42,360 nt of DNA, taken from the NCBI GenBank assembly GCA_022822545.1, contig JAJEBE010000044.1:1-42360 (forward strand), in the 5' to 3' direction. This DNA is from Anaerolineae bacterium (GTDB taxonomy: Bacteria > Chloroflexota > Anaerolineae > Aggregatilineales > Phototrophicaceae). Positions 32,823 through 40,999 of the stretch are shown one piece after another. Under the pieces are notes generated by a model. That model was not told where the DNA came from and searched no databases. It worked only from the letters and a program-made list of their open reading frames with translations. Position numbers and translations under genes: made by a program. Within the stretch, counting starts at the first letter, position 1. Every line of letters starts with the position of its first letter.

Positions 32823-34838
32823 ATGATCAATGCGGCAGAGCGGATGAAAGCCTTGGGCAAGCAAGGGCAGAGCAGCGGCGCGTCATCGTCTATTTTCGGC
32901 AGCGCCGCCAGCCTGGCGCAGTCGGTTGAGACCGAGGAACGATACCGCATCGGCTTCTATCCCATACTTTGCGCCCCTGAGCCTGAGGTGGCGATGGGCC
33001 TCGCGTCCTGCCTTTGCTATCTGATTGAGCAATATCGTGACACGCGAGTTTACCGCTGCTTTGCCAAAATAGATGAAAACGATAGCGGCGGTGAAATTAC
33101 CAGTTCCGATTATCAATTCTCTATCGACGACTGGGAATTGGAAGGGCTGGCGGACAACGTCCAAATCTACGGCGAGCTGGAGCGAGAAGCCGGCGACTAC
33201 ATACTGGACCTTACTCTCTACACCAGCTTGCTCAATAGGGACGAGGTTGAAGAATTTTCATTTGGTTTTCCCGCACTGCCGGACCTGGTCGCCGGCCTGC
33301 CACATGTTGCGGCGGCGGTCGTCAGCGGGTTGGGCGTGCCCATCGATGAGCAAGTCGTCATCGACTATGCCTTTCCAGATGTCGAGCCAAGACTGCTTGA
33401 AAGATTGCTGACAGATGTTTTTGAGTGGAATCTGGATGTATACCTCCATCTTTGGGGCGTTGATTGGGCGGCAGCGGATATCCGGCAACAATTCGGCGAA
33501 GCCGCCGAGCAGGCTCAACAGTCAGAGGACGAGTTTTCACGCTGGCGCCTGGGCATGATGGCGAAGCAGGTGATGCAAACCAGCCTGGAAACATGCGGCG
33601 AAGCGATCGCTCCGCAGATTTCTCAATCATTCGCCAGTGACATCAGGTCCGCGCCCGGAGCAGCGGCGGCCGCGCGCGGACTGGCGGAGCTCGGTTACGG
33701 CGCGGACGCTATTGATTTGCTCAAGCCGTATTTACTTCCGGATTCACCCGTGAGCGCCTGGACCAGCATGATCGAAATTCACCACGCGGCCGGGCGCATT
33801 GGGGAAGCGATTGACACCTGTCAACGCGCGTTGGAAGAGGGACTGGATCATCCGGCGCTGTATTGGGAGTACGCTCAACTGCTGATGAGCGCCGAGGCTA
33901 GCGAGTGGCCGGTTGAGGAACTGCTATTGATTGACCCGGACCAATACGATGAGGAGGCGCAGATTCCGGCGGAAATCGCGGGCGCTCTCAAGCAGCATCT
34001 GTCGCGGGCGACTGACAATCTGGGCGCGCTTCAGCTTGCGCTGGCATACATGATTGATATGGCTGATGAGGAAGTTTGGCGCTATTTTGAGCAGTTGGTT
34101 GCGAAAGATCAGGACGGCGACTACACCGGTGACATCATTGAACGGCTGCTTGACCTTGATGACCATGAGCGCGCCTATGACATTCTGGGGCGCGCCGGCG
34201 ACGCCAACGTCTTCGCCCACGTGTTTCTGGCGCAGTTGGCAATCGCTGACGAAGATATGAATCTCGCCAGAGACACGATTGCGGCCTGCCGCCGCCGCTT
34301 TGTGGAAATCGATGACGAGCTCGACATAGAGTTGCAGCGCTTGGAACTCGGCGCGCGCCTGCCCGCATTCGAAGAATCTTTCGCCGAGATCAAGCTCTTG
34401 CTCAGCGGTGGGCGCCAAGTATCGGAAGGGCAGGTGGAATTACTTGAAGCAGCCCTAGAAATCGCCCCCAAAATGGTCGATCTATACATCGTTCTTGCGC
34501 GCTGTTATGTCTCCTGGAAGGATGACGAAAGCGCCGTCGAAGTGCTGGAAGATGCGGAACGGAAAGCAGGCGCTCACCCGCAAATCGATGTGCGGTTGGC
34601 ACAGATTTTGTGGGCGCGCAAGGAACGCGACGCCGCGATGTCCATGCTCAACAAGGGATTGGCGGCCTTTCCCAGCGATGTCAATCTGCTGGCGCAAATG
34701 GCGAATTTTCTTATCGCCAACGATCAACTGGAGGATGCCCGGCAATACATATTGCGTGCCGAGACAATCGCGCCGTCTCACCGCGCCATTTGGCAGGTGC
34801 GGCGCTTGGTCGCGCAGAAGATGGCGGAAAAGGCTTAG
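32823..34838 (+). CDS. Large TPR-type repeat protein
   Basis: 671 residues from ATG 32823 (GGAG 32813-32816, 6 bases upstream); an in-frame start at 32673 lies inside the preceding gene and is rejected. No signal peptide. The first about 280 residues form an acidic alpha/beta domain I do not recognise (RYRIGFYPILCAPEPEV, SSDYQFSIDDWELEGL). From about 290 on the protein is helical with TPR-like units (ARGLAELGYGADAIDLL, IEIHHAAGRIGEAIDTCQRA, VLARCYVSWKDDESAVEVL). TPR arrays mediate protein contacts. The stop overlaps the convergent yigZ stop by 4 bases. Confidence 0.8.
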   Translation: MINAAERMKALGKQGQSSGASSSIFGSAASLAQSVETEERYRIGFYPILCAPEPEVAMGLASCLCYLIEQYRDTRVYRCFAKIDENDSGGEITSSDYQFSIDDWELEGLADNVQIYGELEREAGDYILDLTLYTSLLNRDEVEEFSFGFPALPDLVAGLPHVAAAVVSGLGVPIDEQVVIDYAFPDVEPRLLERLLTDVFEWNLDVYLHLWGVDWAAADIRQQFGEAAEQAQQSEDEFSRWRLGMMAKQVMQTSLETCGEAIAPQISQSFASDIRSAPGAAAAARGLAELGYGADAIDLLKPYLLPDSPVSAWTSMIEIHHAAGRIGEAIDTCQRALEEGLDHPALYWEYAQLLMSAEASEWPVEELLLIDPDQYDEEAQIPAEIAGALKQHLSRATDNLGALQLALAYMIDMADEEVWRYFEQLVAKDQDGDYTGDIIERLLDLDDHERAYDILGRAGDANVFAHVFLAQLAIADEDMNLARDTIAACRRRFVEIDDELDIELQRLELGARLPAFEESFAEIKLLLSGGRQVSEGQVELLEAALEIAPKMVDLYIVLARCYVSWKDDESAVEVLEDAERKAGAHPQIDVRLAQILWARKERDAAMSMLNKGLAAFPSDVNLLAQMANFLIANDQLEDARQYILRAETIAPSHRAIWQVRRLVAQKMAEKA

Positions 34839-35446
34839 TCGAGCACGACCGGGCTAACGGCGCCGGCGCTTCTTTCCCGCAATTCGACAGTGAATCGCTC
34901 CAGGTCCGATGTCGCGAATCGCGCCGTTACCAACACCTCAGCCTCGAAGATTTCCTCTTCAACGACGCCATTGTGCGCGTCTATCAACAATTTCGCGACA
35001 TTATAGAGCGAGTAGGGCAGTTCGATACCAACCAGTTGGCGCTCAACCTTTAGTTCCGTCTTCACCTGGCTCAGCGCTAGTTGGGCCGACTCGGTGTAGG
35101 CGCGCACGAGCCCGCCGGTGCCGAGCTTGACGCCGCCAAAATAACGCGCTGTCACCAGGACGATATCGCCAATATCGGAACCACGAAGGACTGCGAGTGT
35201 CGGCGGACCGGCAGTGCCGGTGGGTTCGCCGTCATCGCTCATGCCCTCTGTCACCGTGTTTCCATATCCGACGCGGAAGGCATAAACATGGTGATTGGCG
35301 TCTGGCATGTCCCCGCGCAGATCGGCAATGGCGGCTCGCGCTGAATCCACTGCCGCGGCAAGCCGGACTGTCGTGATGAACCGCGACTTCTTGATCACGA
35401 TTTCGCACTGAGATTGCGCGGCTGGAATCCGATAGGGCGGGGTCAT
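34835..35446 (-). CDS. YigZ/IMPACT family protein
   Basis: 203 residues. The N-terminal IMPACT domain shows KKSRFITTV, HHVYAFRVG, SDDGEPTGTAGPP and ARYFGGVKLGTGGLVRAY, all diagnostic; the C-terminal half is the small ferredoxin-like DUF1949 domain. Bacterial members are thought to bind RNA or ribosomes, by analogy with eukaryotic IMPACT, a regulator of Gcn2; the bacterial role is unsettled. The C-terminal ends of this gene and of the TPR gene overlap on opposite strands. Confidence 0.92.
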   Translation of the reverse strand: MTPPYRIPAAQSQCEIVIKKSRFITTVRLAAAVDSARAAIADLRGDMPDANHHVYAFRVGYGNTVTEGMSDDGEPTGTAGPPTLAVLRGSDIGDIVLVTARYFGGVKLGTGGLVRAYTESAQLALSQVKTELKVERQLVGIELPYSLYNVAKLLIDAHNGVVEEEIFEAEVLVTARFATSDLERFTVELRERSAGAVSPVVLD

Positions 35447-35635
35447 ACCTGGAGAGGCATACCGAGGATATGGCAGGCGAAGAGATTGGGTTGCTCTGGG
35501 CGCTTCACGCGTATATTCATAATTAACTCTTTATACATCTGTTTCTATAGGGTTATATGGATGTCTATTCTCGCGAAACATAGCAAACGTCAGCCAATAC
35601 CCAAGCCACTGTCGTCTCAATCTTTCGCGGGGAAC

Positions 35636-36595
35636 TCAGGCACACAACGGATCGCTGCTATCCCAGCGATGCGTCTTGATGCCCTCGACACGAGCGAGCT
35701 TAGCGCGCGCGTCACGCCAGAGTTGCGCCCAGGCCTCGGGATCAGTCAGGGTCGAGTCCGGGTCGCGACGGCTTCGAGCGACGAAGCCCGGGAAATGCGG
35801 CCTGCCCGTAGCCTGCCCGATCGGGTTATAGCGCAAATCGAAACTCCAGCGGAAGGCGCTGCTCTTGTTATCCAGCGAGGCGTGCTTGCACATCGGATGG
35901 AAGAACAAGACGCCGCCGGGATTGAGCGGGATGGGTATTGCGCGTTCCTGTTCGATGAGCGCTTCAGGAATGCCCACCTGATCTTTGGTTGTGCAATGTA
36001 GGGCGATTCCCTCGCGATGGCTCTTGGGCAGCACTTGCAAGCAGCCGTTTTCCGGCGTCGCCTCGGTTATGGCTACCCAGCAGGTGACCATCTGTGTCTC
36101 ATCCGCTTCCGGCAAGCCAACGCCGCTGTCCTGGTGCCAATGCGTTCGTCCCAGCCGCGCTCGGTTCTCGTCGTCGCGGGCGATGATGCTCATCGGCGGC
36201 TTGATGCGCACATGCTGAATCGGATTGCTATAGATCTCGCTTCCGATCAAGGATTCGACCGCCGCGAGCATGCGCGGGCTGCGCAGCAGGTTGAAGACGG
36301 CTGGGCCGAGGTGGATCGGTGTGTCGGCGCGAACATCGCTGTTTGGCAAGGCGATGTCGATCGCCTGCTCATAACTGCAGCCGGCGCGATAGACCTCGAC
36401 CAGGCGCTTCTCAAATGGCAAGCCTTGATAGGTCTCCGGCAAGCGCCCTTCCGCCACCCATTGCTGACAGAGTTCGTCCAGCAGCGCGTCGTATTCTTCG
36501 ATCACCGGTTTGATATCGAGTTCGTAATCCAGCAGGCGATCCACGGCGAGAAAGCCATTTTGCTCAAATTCATCAATTTGCGTTTTTGAGAACAT
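35636..36595 (-). CDS. Phytanoyl-CoA dioxygenase (PhyH) family oxygenase
   Basis: Fe(II)/2-oxoglutarate-dependent hydroxylase of 319 residues. The facial triad is His154-x-Asp156 in THWHQDSG and His238 in HPMCKHAS, with an Arg near 249-255 for 2-oxoglutarate. The segment TEATPENGCLQVLPKSHREG is standard for the family. Substrate unknown: PhyH members act on acyl-CoAs, ectoine, halogenated or natural-product carbon. GAGGAAA precedes the ATG. It is isolated between yigZ (190 bases away) and tRNA-Glu and appears to be a single gene. Confidence 0.9.
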   Translation of the reverse strand: MFSKTQIDEFEQNGFLAVDRLLDYELDIKPVIEEYDALLDELCQQWVAEGRLPETYQGLPFEKRLVEVYRAGCSYEQAIDIALPNSDVRADTPIHLGPAVFNLLRSPRMLAAVESLIGSEIYSNPIQHVRIKPPMSIIARDDENRARLGRTHWHQDSGVGLPEADETQMVTCWVAITEATPENGCLQVLPKSHREGIALHCTTKDQVGIPEALIEQERAIPIPLNPGGVLFFHPMCKHASLDNKSSAFRWSFDLRYNPIGQATGRPHFPGFVARSRRDPDSTLTDPEAWAQLWRDARAKLARVEGIKTHRWDSSDPLCA

Positions 36596-36678
36596 AATTA
36601 TTTCCTCGTGAATTGTTGCAGCATTTTGATTGTCCTACAGATTGCATCACGCTGCCAGGCGAACAGAATCGGCATAGC

Positions 36679-36712
36679 AAAAACCTCAACCGGTTCCCGA
36701 CTGAGGTTAAGG
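36679..36712 (-). terminator. Terminator of tRNA-Glu
   Basis: Minus strand AACCTCAG...TGAGGTT stem with a 10-12 base loop, followed by TTTTT (plus aaaaacctca at 36680-36689 and ctgaggtt at 36701-36708). Confidence 0.8.
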
Positions 36713-36785
36713 TGCCCCATAGGAGACTCGAACTCCTGTTTTGGCCTTGAGAGGGCCACGTCCTAGGCCGCTAGACGAATGGGGC
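36713..36785 (-). tRNA. tRNA-Glu (anticodon CTC)
   Basis: Cloverleaf on the minus strand: acceptor GCCCCAT/ATGGGGC, D-arm with TCTAGCGG, anticodon stem TGGCC/GGCCA around CTCTCAA (anticodon CTC), T-arm GGAGT-TCGAG-TCTCC. Discriminator A; CCA not encoded. It reads GAG. Confidence 0.96.
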
Positions 36786-36795
36786 GACAAAGCTG

Positions 36796-36824
36796 ATCCT
36801 AATCAAAAATCGTCAATCGGTCAA
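36796..36824 (-). promoter_or_regulatory. Promoter of tRNA-Glu
   Basis: Minus strand TTGACC (36824-36819), 17-base spacer, TAGGAT (36801-36796). The -35 overlaps the last codons of trpS. Confidence 0.78.
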
Positions 36825-37840
36825 GATGATGCTAGAAAACCCATCCTTGCCTGCGCCAGTTTCAGCGTGTCATTGGCGATATCGGCCGCTTTTTCCCGCC
36901 CGATCTTGAGCACGGAATCCAAGTATCCTGCCTCATTCATCAGCTCATTGTAGCGCGCTTGCAACGGCTCAAGTGTTCCGACAACGCAATCCGCCACGGC
37001 CCGTTTGAGATCGCCGTAACCTTTGTTGGCGAACCCACTCTCTATCGCCTCCTGTGTCTCACCGGTGATGGCCTGATAAATCGTCAACAGGTTATTGACG
37101 CCGGCCCGTTCCCGATCATCGCTGAATCGTATCTCGCGATGCGAATCGGTGACGGCGCGCATGACCTTCTTGCGCGCGCGCGCCAAGTCATCAAGCAGGA
37201 AGACCGCGTGATTCTCCGAGGCTTCGCTCTTGGACATTTTGGCGGTTGGGTTGTCCAAGCCCATGACGCGCGCCCCCGCTTGCGGATTCATTACCGATGG
37301 CAAGGTGAAGGTCTCGCCATAGAGATGGTTGAACCGTTGCGCCAAATCGCGCGTGAACTCCAAATGTTGGTTCTGATCATCGCCGACCGGCACCAAATCC
37401 GCATGATAGAGCAAGATGTCGGCCGCCATCAAACTAGGATAATTAAGTAAGCCGGCGCCAATGGACTCTTGCGACTGCTTCGCCGATTTGTCCTTGAACT
37501 GCGTCATACGGTTGAGCCAGCCAAGCGGAGCCATACAGGTCAACATCCATGCGAGTTCAGAATGCGCCGGGATATGCGACTGCACAAACACGGTCGAAAT
37601 TTCCGGGTCGATGCCGGCCGCCAGGTATATGGCTGCGCTCTCCCGGGTTTTGCGCCGCAGCTCGGCCGGATCCTGCGCGACTGTGATGGCATGCAGGTCA
37701 ACCACGCAGTAGAAACAGTCGTAGTCATGCTGCACCGCAACCCACTGCTTGAGCGCGCCCAGATAATTGCCGATTGTCAGGTTGCCCGACGGCTGGATGC
37801 CGGAAAGGACCCGCGGTTTGTTGCCGTTTTCTGCAGCCAT
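36821..37840 (-). CDS. trpS: Tryptophan--tRNA ligase
   Basis: Charges tRNA-Trp. 339 residues from ATG 37840 (GGAAGG at 37850-37845), the usual length; an in-frame start at 37909 adds an unneeded leader. Class I signatures: HIGH-type motif PSGNLTIGNY (17-26) and KMSKS (201-205). Also VVDLHAITV, GWLNRMTQFKDKS and ADILLYHADLVPVGDDQNQH, typical of bacterial TrpRS. Confidence 0.97.
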   Translation of the reverse strand: MAAENGNKPRVLSGIQPSGNLTIGNYLGALKQWVAVQHDYDCFYCVVDLHAITVAQDPAELRRKTRESAAIYLAAGIDPEISTVFVQSHIPAHSELAWMLTCMAPLGWLNRMTQFKDKSAKQSQESIGAGLLNYPSLMAADILLYHADLVPVGDDQNQHLEFTRDLAQRFNHLYGETFTLPSVMNPQAGARVMGLDNPTAKMSKSEASENHAVFLLDDLARARKKVMRAVTDSHREIRFSDDRERAGVNNLLTIYQAITGETQEAIESGFANKGYGDLKRAVADCVVGTLEPLQARYNELMNEAGYLDSVLKIGREKAADIANDTLKLAQARMGFLASS

Positions 37841-37924
37841 AGCGCCTTCCAAATCTTGCAGGAATTGTAGGGACGCGAGGATTTTAGCATCGTGCCAATC
37901 GCGCTTCAACTACAAACTGGCCGA

Positions 37925-38383
37925 TCAGCGCTCTTTCAATGCGCGCTCGATCTGTCGCTCGTGGTCGCGTTTGGCAAGGTCGGCGCGTTTGTCATACTTG
38001 CGTTTCCCGCGCGCCACGCCAATTTCAACTTTGGCGCGCCCGCGCTCAAGATAGACTTGCAGCGGAATGGCAGTCATGCCATTTTCGCGGAGCTTGGTGA
38101 TAATCCGGTTTATCTCGCGCCGGTGCAGCAGCAGCTTGCGTGGACGGCGAGGATCGCTATGGCCGAAGTTGTGGGCGTCTTTGTAAGGCGAGATATGCGT
38201 GTTCATCAACCACAGTTCGCTGTCTTTCTCCCGCACGTAGCCATCGCCGATATTTATGTTGTGATTGCGGATCGATTTGATTTCCGAACCGAGCAAAACT
38301 AAACCGGCGTCGTATCGGTCGGTGACCAGATAATCGCGCCGAGCTTTACGATTCTTGGTAATCACTTTTCGCCGGTTAGTCAT
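37925..38383 (-). CDS. smpB: SsrA-binding protein SmpB
   Basis: Partner of tmRNA in rescue of stalled ribosomes. 152 residues: NRKARRDYLVTDRYDAGLVL, GSEIKSIRNHNINIGDGY, the HISPYKDAHNFGHSDPRRPR loop with the RKLLLHRREI helix, and the basic C-terminal tail RGKRKYDKRADLAKRDHERQ that enters the mRNA path. Intact. The tmRNA gene itself is not in the window. It lies 84 bases upstream of trpS on the same strand, probably co-transcribed. Confidence 0.97.
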   Translation of the reverse strand: MTNRRKVITKNRKARRDYLVTDRYDAGLVLLGSEIKSIRNHNINIGDGYVREKDSELWLMNTHISPYKDAHNFGHSDPRRPRKLLLHRREINRIITKLRENGMTAIPLQVYLERGRAKVEIGVARGKRKYDKRADLAKRDHERQIERALKER

Positions 38384-38465
38384 GCTGCTGCCGATTCACG
38401 TCGGAAGGACGTTCCTGCCGCGCGTTATGCCAGAAGACTGAGGATACCGGCGGCGCGCGAGTGTT

Positions 38466-39590
38466 TCAAGACAGGGGCTGCCAGGTGCGTTGGAATTCCT
38501 TGGCGTCAATTTCTTCGGCGGCGTATTCCAATACCGCACTGATGTCCACGCCGATCATGCGTAAGGCGGCATCCTCGTCAGAGCAATTAATCAAACCGGC
38601 CGCAATAGCTTCAATGCCTTCCGGCAGCTCCTCCGCTAGTTCTACGACGGCATCCATGACACGATTCAGGCGCGCGTTGAATTCTTGGCCGGGAACCGCG
38701 CAAACTTGCAGCACCAGTGTCTCGCCCAAAAGCGTGGTTGTGATTCCGCTGGATTCGCGATTCAATTCAAACTCTTGAATGCTTTCCGCCAAGTCGCGGA
38801 GGAAAGTGGCCGTAAGCGCGTTTGTTTCTAGGGCTATAGGGCTCGGCTCGGCTCTTGGCGCTGTTGTGACCGCCGCGGTTGAAATCTCGGTTGGATCGTC
38901 GCTCAAGGTTTCAGCAGCAGCTGGCGCACTTGCTTCCACTGTTGGCTCAGCTTCCGTTTCAGTGGTGGCCGCGGGAGTAACCTGCCCCTCGGCGTCGGTC
39001 GCGCTTGGCTCGGGTTCAACTTCAGCGGTCGGTTCCTCGGACGGCTCGCCAACAAGAACGATAGCCGGCTCATCAGTTGGCCCCTCGACGACAATGACAG
39101 CGGGTTCCGCTGTTGGCAGTATGCCGGAGAGCAATTCCCCAAGGTCCACCGCGCCAGAAGCGACCAGCGCGGCGCCGATCGCGACAACCAGCAGCACGAA
39201 GCCCTGGCGGCCACCGGAGGATGCGCCAGCGTCATCCGTAACCGGTTGTAGATCTTCCCAATCGTCTATAGATACATCCGCAGTCGACTGCGCCGCAGCC
39301 TCTCCCTCAGCTTCCAAGCCGAGCAGATCGTCTTCCTGCTCCTGAACTTCGAGCACATCAGCTTTGAGTTCGGCGGCGCCGGGATATTCTGGATCCAGCG
39401 CGATGACTCGATCCAGCGCCAACTGCCCTATGGAACGGTCACGCAAGGCATGCGAATACACCCACCACAGCGACGGGTTTTCGGCATCTGTTTCAAGCAA
39501 GGGAGTTAATAGCGCGCGCGCCTGCTCAAGCTCGTCATTCTCTATGAGTTCATAAGCCTTTTGCAAGATGCCGCTGGTCGAATCGCTCAT
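38466..39590 (-). CDS. TPR-like protein with one membrane helix and acidic Thr/Pro/Glu stalk
   Basis: 374 residues. A short N-terminal helical repeat region (about 5-90; YELIENDELEQARALLTPLL and LALDRVIALDPEYPGAAEL) is followed by an acidic linker, one membrane helix (about 130-148), an exported low-complexity Glu/Pro/Thr stalk (about 155-255) and a C-terminal domain (LRDLAESIQEFELNRESSGI to the end) I do not recognise, with two cysteines (QVCAVPGQEFNARLN and LINCSDED). The layout, cytoplasmic TPR plus external domain, suggests an envelope sensor or anchor. It lies 82 bases upstream of smpB on the same strand. Confidence 0.75.
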   Translation of the reverse strand: MSDSTSGILQKAYELIENDELEQARALLTPLLETDAENPSLWWVYSHALRDRSIGQLALDRVIALDPEYPGAAELKADVLEVQEQEDDLLGLEAEGEAAAQSTADVSIDDWEDLQPVTDDAGASSGGRQGFVLLVVAIGAALVASGAVDLGELLSGILPTAEPAVIVVEGPTDEPAIVLVGEPSEEPTAEVEPEPSATDAEGQVTPAATTETEAEPTVEASAPAAAETLSDDPTEISTAAVTTAPRAEPSPIALETNALTATFLRDLAESIQEFELNRESSGITTTLLGETLVLQVCAVPGQEFNARLNRVMDAVVELAEELPEGIEAIAAGLINCSDEDAALRMIGVDISAVLEYAAEEIDAKEFQRTWQPLS

Positions 39591-39646
39591 CTGGCGCTCT
39601 TTTGGGGAAGTCTCGGTTCATCATCAGACAGTCAATAACAGAAACA

Positions 39647-39674
39647 AATGCCCGTTCATACAAGTACGGGCGTT
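39647..39674. other. Stem-loop in the gap between the TPR/TM gene and tRNA-Leu
   Basis: AATGCCCGT (39647-39655) pairs with ACGGGCGTT (39666-39674), 9 bp with one G-T pair and a 10-base loop. No T tract on plus; a weak one on minus. Confidence 0.4.
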
Positions 39675-39732
39675 GCTTCTATCCAGGCAATCATATACTT
39701 GGCAGTGTACATCTGCCCCAAAATGCACGCAA

Positions 39733-39760
39733 CAAAAAAGCTCGCCAATGCCGGCAAGCT
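39733..39760 (-). terminator. Terminator of tRNA-Leu
   Basis: Minus strand AGCTTGCC, 6-base loop, GGCGAGCT (one G-T pair), then TTTTTT (plus aaaaaa at 39734-39739). Confidence 0.85.
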
Positions 39761-39769
39761 TCCGTATCA

Positions 39770-39851
39770 TGCCCTGAAGAGGACTCGAACCTCCACCCCG
39801 TTAAGGACACGGCCCTCAACCGTGCGCGTCTGCCAGTTCCGCCATCAGGGC
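39770..39851 (-). tRNA. tRNA-Leu (anticodon GAG)
   Basis: Type II cloverleaf on the minus strand: acceptor GCCCTGA/TCAGGGC, D-arm with AACTGGCAGACGC, anticodon stem CACGG/CCGTG around TTGAGGG (anticodon GAG), variable arm TCCTTAACGGG, T-arm GGAGG-TTCGAGT-CCTCT. Discriminator A; CCA not encoded. It reads CUC/CUU. Confidence 0.96.
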
Positions 39852-39863
39852 TATCGCTGCACA

Positions 39864-39891
39864 AGTATAAGACTTTCCAACGGCTTGTCAA
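39864..39891 (-). promoter_or_regulatory. Promoter of tRNA-Leu
   Basis: Minus strand consensus TTGACA (39891-39886), 16-base spacer, TATACT (39869-39864), predicted start a few bases before the tRNA. Confidence 0.85.
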
Positions 39892-39913
39892 TGCCGCCAG
39901 AGCTTAATCCATC

Positions 39914-39942
39914 TTGAGTAAGCGCTGTTCCTGCCTTATCAT
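39914..39942 (+). promoter_or_regulatory. Candidate promoter of plsX-fabF-trmFO
   Basis: TTGAGT (39914-39919), 17-base spacer, TATCAT (39937-39942), 45 bases before the plsX ATG. Confidence 0.6.
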
Positions 39943-39987
39943 ACGGCGATATTTGGCACAGGCTGTACCACGGAAGGTCTTACGTAG

Positions 39988-40983
39988 ATGCGCATTGCAT
40001 TGGATGCAATGGGAACAGATAGCCGTCCCTTGAGCGATATTGCGGGCGGTGTCCTGGCGGCGAATGAATTTGGAGACACGATCGTACTTGTAGGCGATCA
40101 GCGACAAATCGAAGCCGAACTCAAGAATCACGCCATCAATTCCGGCAAAGTTGAGATCCTTCATGCGCCTGTTGACATCGCAATGGATGCCAAGCCGACC
40201 GAGGTCGTCAAATCCGTCACGTCGTCCATTTATGTCGCGCTTGATGCCGTGAAGAAAGGCGAGGTTGATGCCTTCGTGACCATGGGCAACACTGGCGCGG
40301 TTCATGCGATCGCGACATTGAAGACCCTGCGGCGCATCCCGGGCGTCAAGCGGCCGGTGCTGTCGGCGCTCTTTCCGGTCAATAACCACCAAATGATTTT
40401 TTTGGATGTCGGCGCCAATCCCGATGTCAAGCCGGAATGGGTGACTCAATTCGCCGTCATGGGCAGCATTTACGCGCAGCTCGTCCTCGACTACCACAAA
40501 CCGCGCATCGCCCTGCTATCGAATGGCGCGGAAGACACAAAAGGCAATCTGCTTACTCGGGAAGCGGCTGACCTCATGCGGCGCAGCAAGATGAATTTTG
40601 TCGGCAATGTCGAACCGGTGCAATTGATGACATCAGTCGCCGATGTGGTCGTGATGGATGGATTCGTCGGCAACATTGTTTTGAAAATGTTCGAGGCGAC
40701 GGCGCATTATGTGGCCACGCTGATACGCCAGGAATTCCGCAACGATGTCTTGTCGATGTTGGGCGGCGCGCTGGCAAGGCCCGCCTTCAACCGCATTCGG
40801 CGCCAGGTCGATACATCTGAGATCGGTGGTGCGCCGCTGCTCGGCGTCAACGGGGTTGTCATCATTGGACATGGTCAGAATTCCGCAATCGGCATCAAGA
40901 ACGCCATCCAGCAGGCGCGCACTGCCGTTCGGGAAAATGTCATCGGCGCTATCCGCAGCGGTATCGCGCATGAGGCCCAATGA
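39988..40983 (+). CDS. plsX: Phosphate acyltransferase PlsX
   Basis: Converts acyl-ACP to acyl phosphate for PlsY in phosphatidic acid synthesis; a peripheral membrane enzyme. 331 residues: MRIALDAMGTDSRP at the N-terminus, TMGNTGAVHAIATLKTLRRI, LDVGANPDVKPEW, GNVEP and DVVVMDGFVGNIVLKM, GGAPLLGVNGVVIIGHG all match the family. GGAAGG lies 9 bases before the ATG. fabF follows after 16 bases. Confidence 0.96.
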   Translation: MRIALDAMGTDSRPLSDIAGGVLAANEFGDTIVLVGDQRQIEAELKNHAINSGKVEILHAPVDIAMDAKPTEVVKSVTSSIYVALDAVKKGEVDAFVTMGNTGAVHAIATLKTLRRIPGVKRPVLSALFPVNNHQMIFLDVGANPDVKPEWVTQFAVMGSIYAQLVLDYHKPRIALLSNGAEDTKGNLLTREAADLMRRSKMNFVGNVEPVQLMTSVADVVVMDGFVGNIVLKMFEATAHYVATLIRQEFRNDVLSMLGGALARPAFNRIRRQVDTSEIGGAPLLGVNGVVIIGHGQNSAIGIKNAIQQARTAVRENVIGAIRSGIAHEAQ

Positions 40984-40999
40984 CCCGGGGGGTGACCGT

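Noticed and set aside
40745..40999. Upstream extension of fabF into plsX
   Set aside because: The overlap with plsX coding sequence is out of frame noise; ATG 41000 gives the family length and has a ribosome site.
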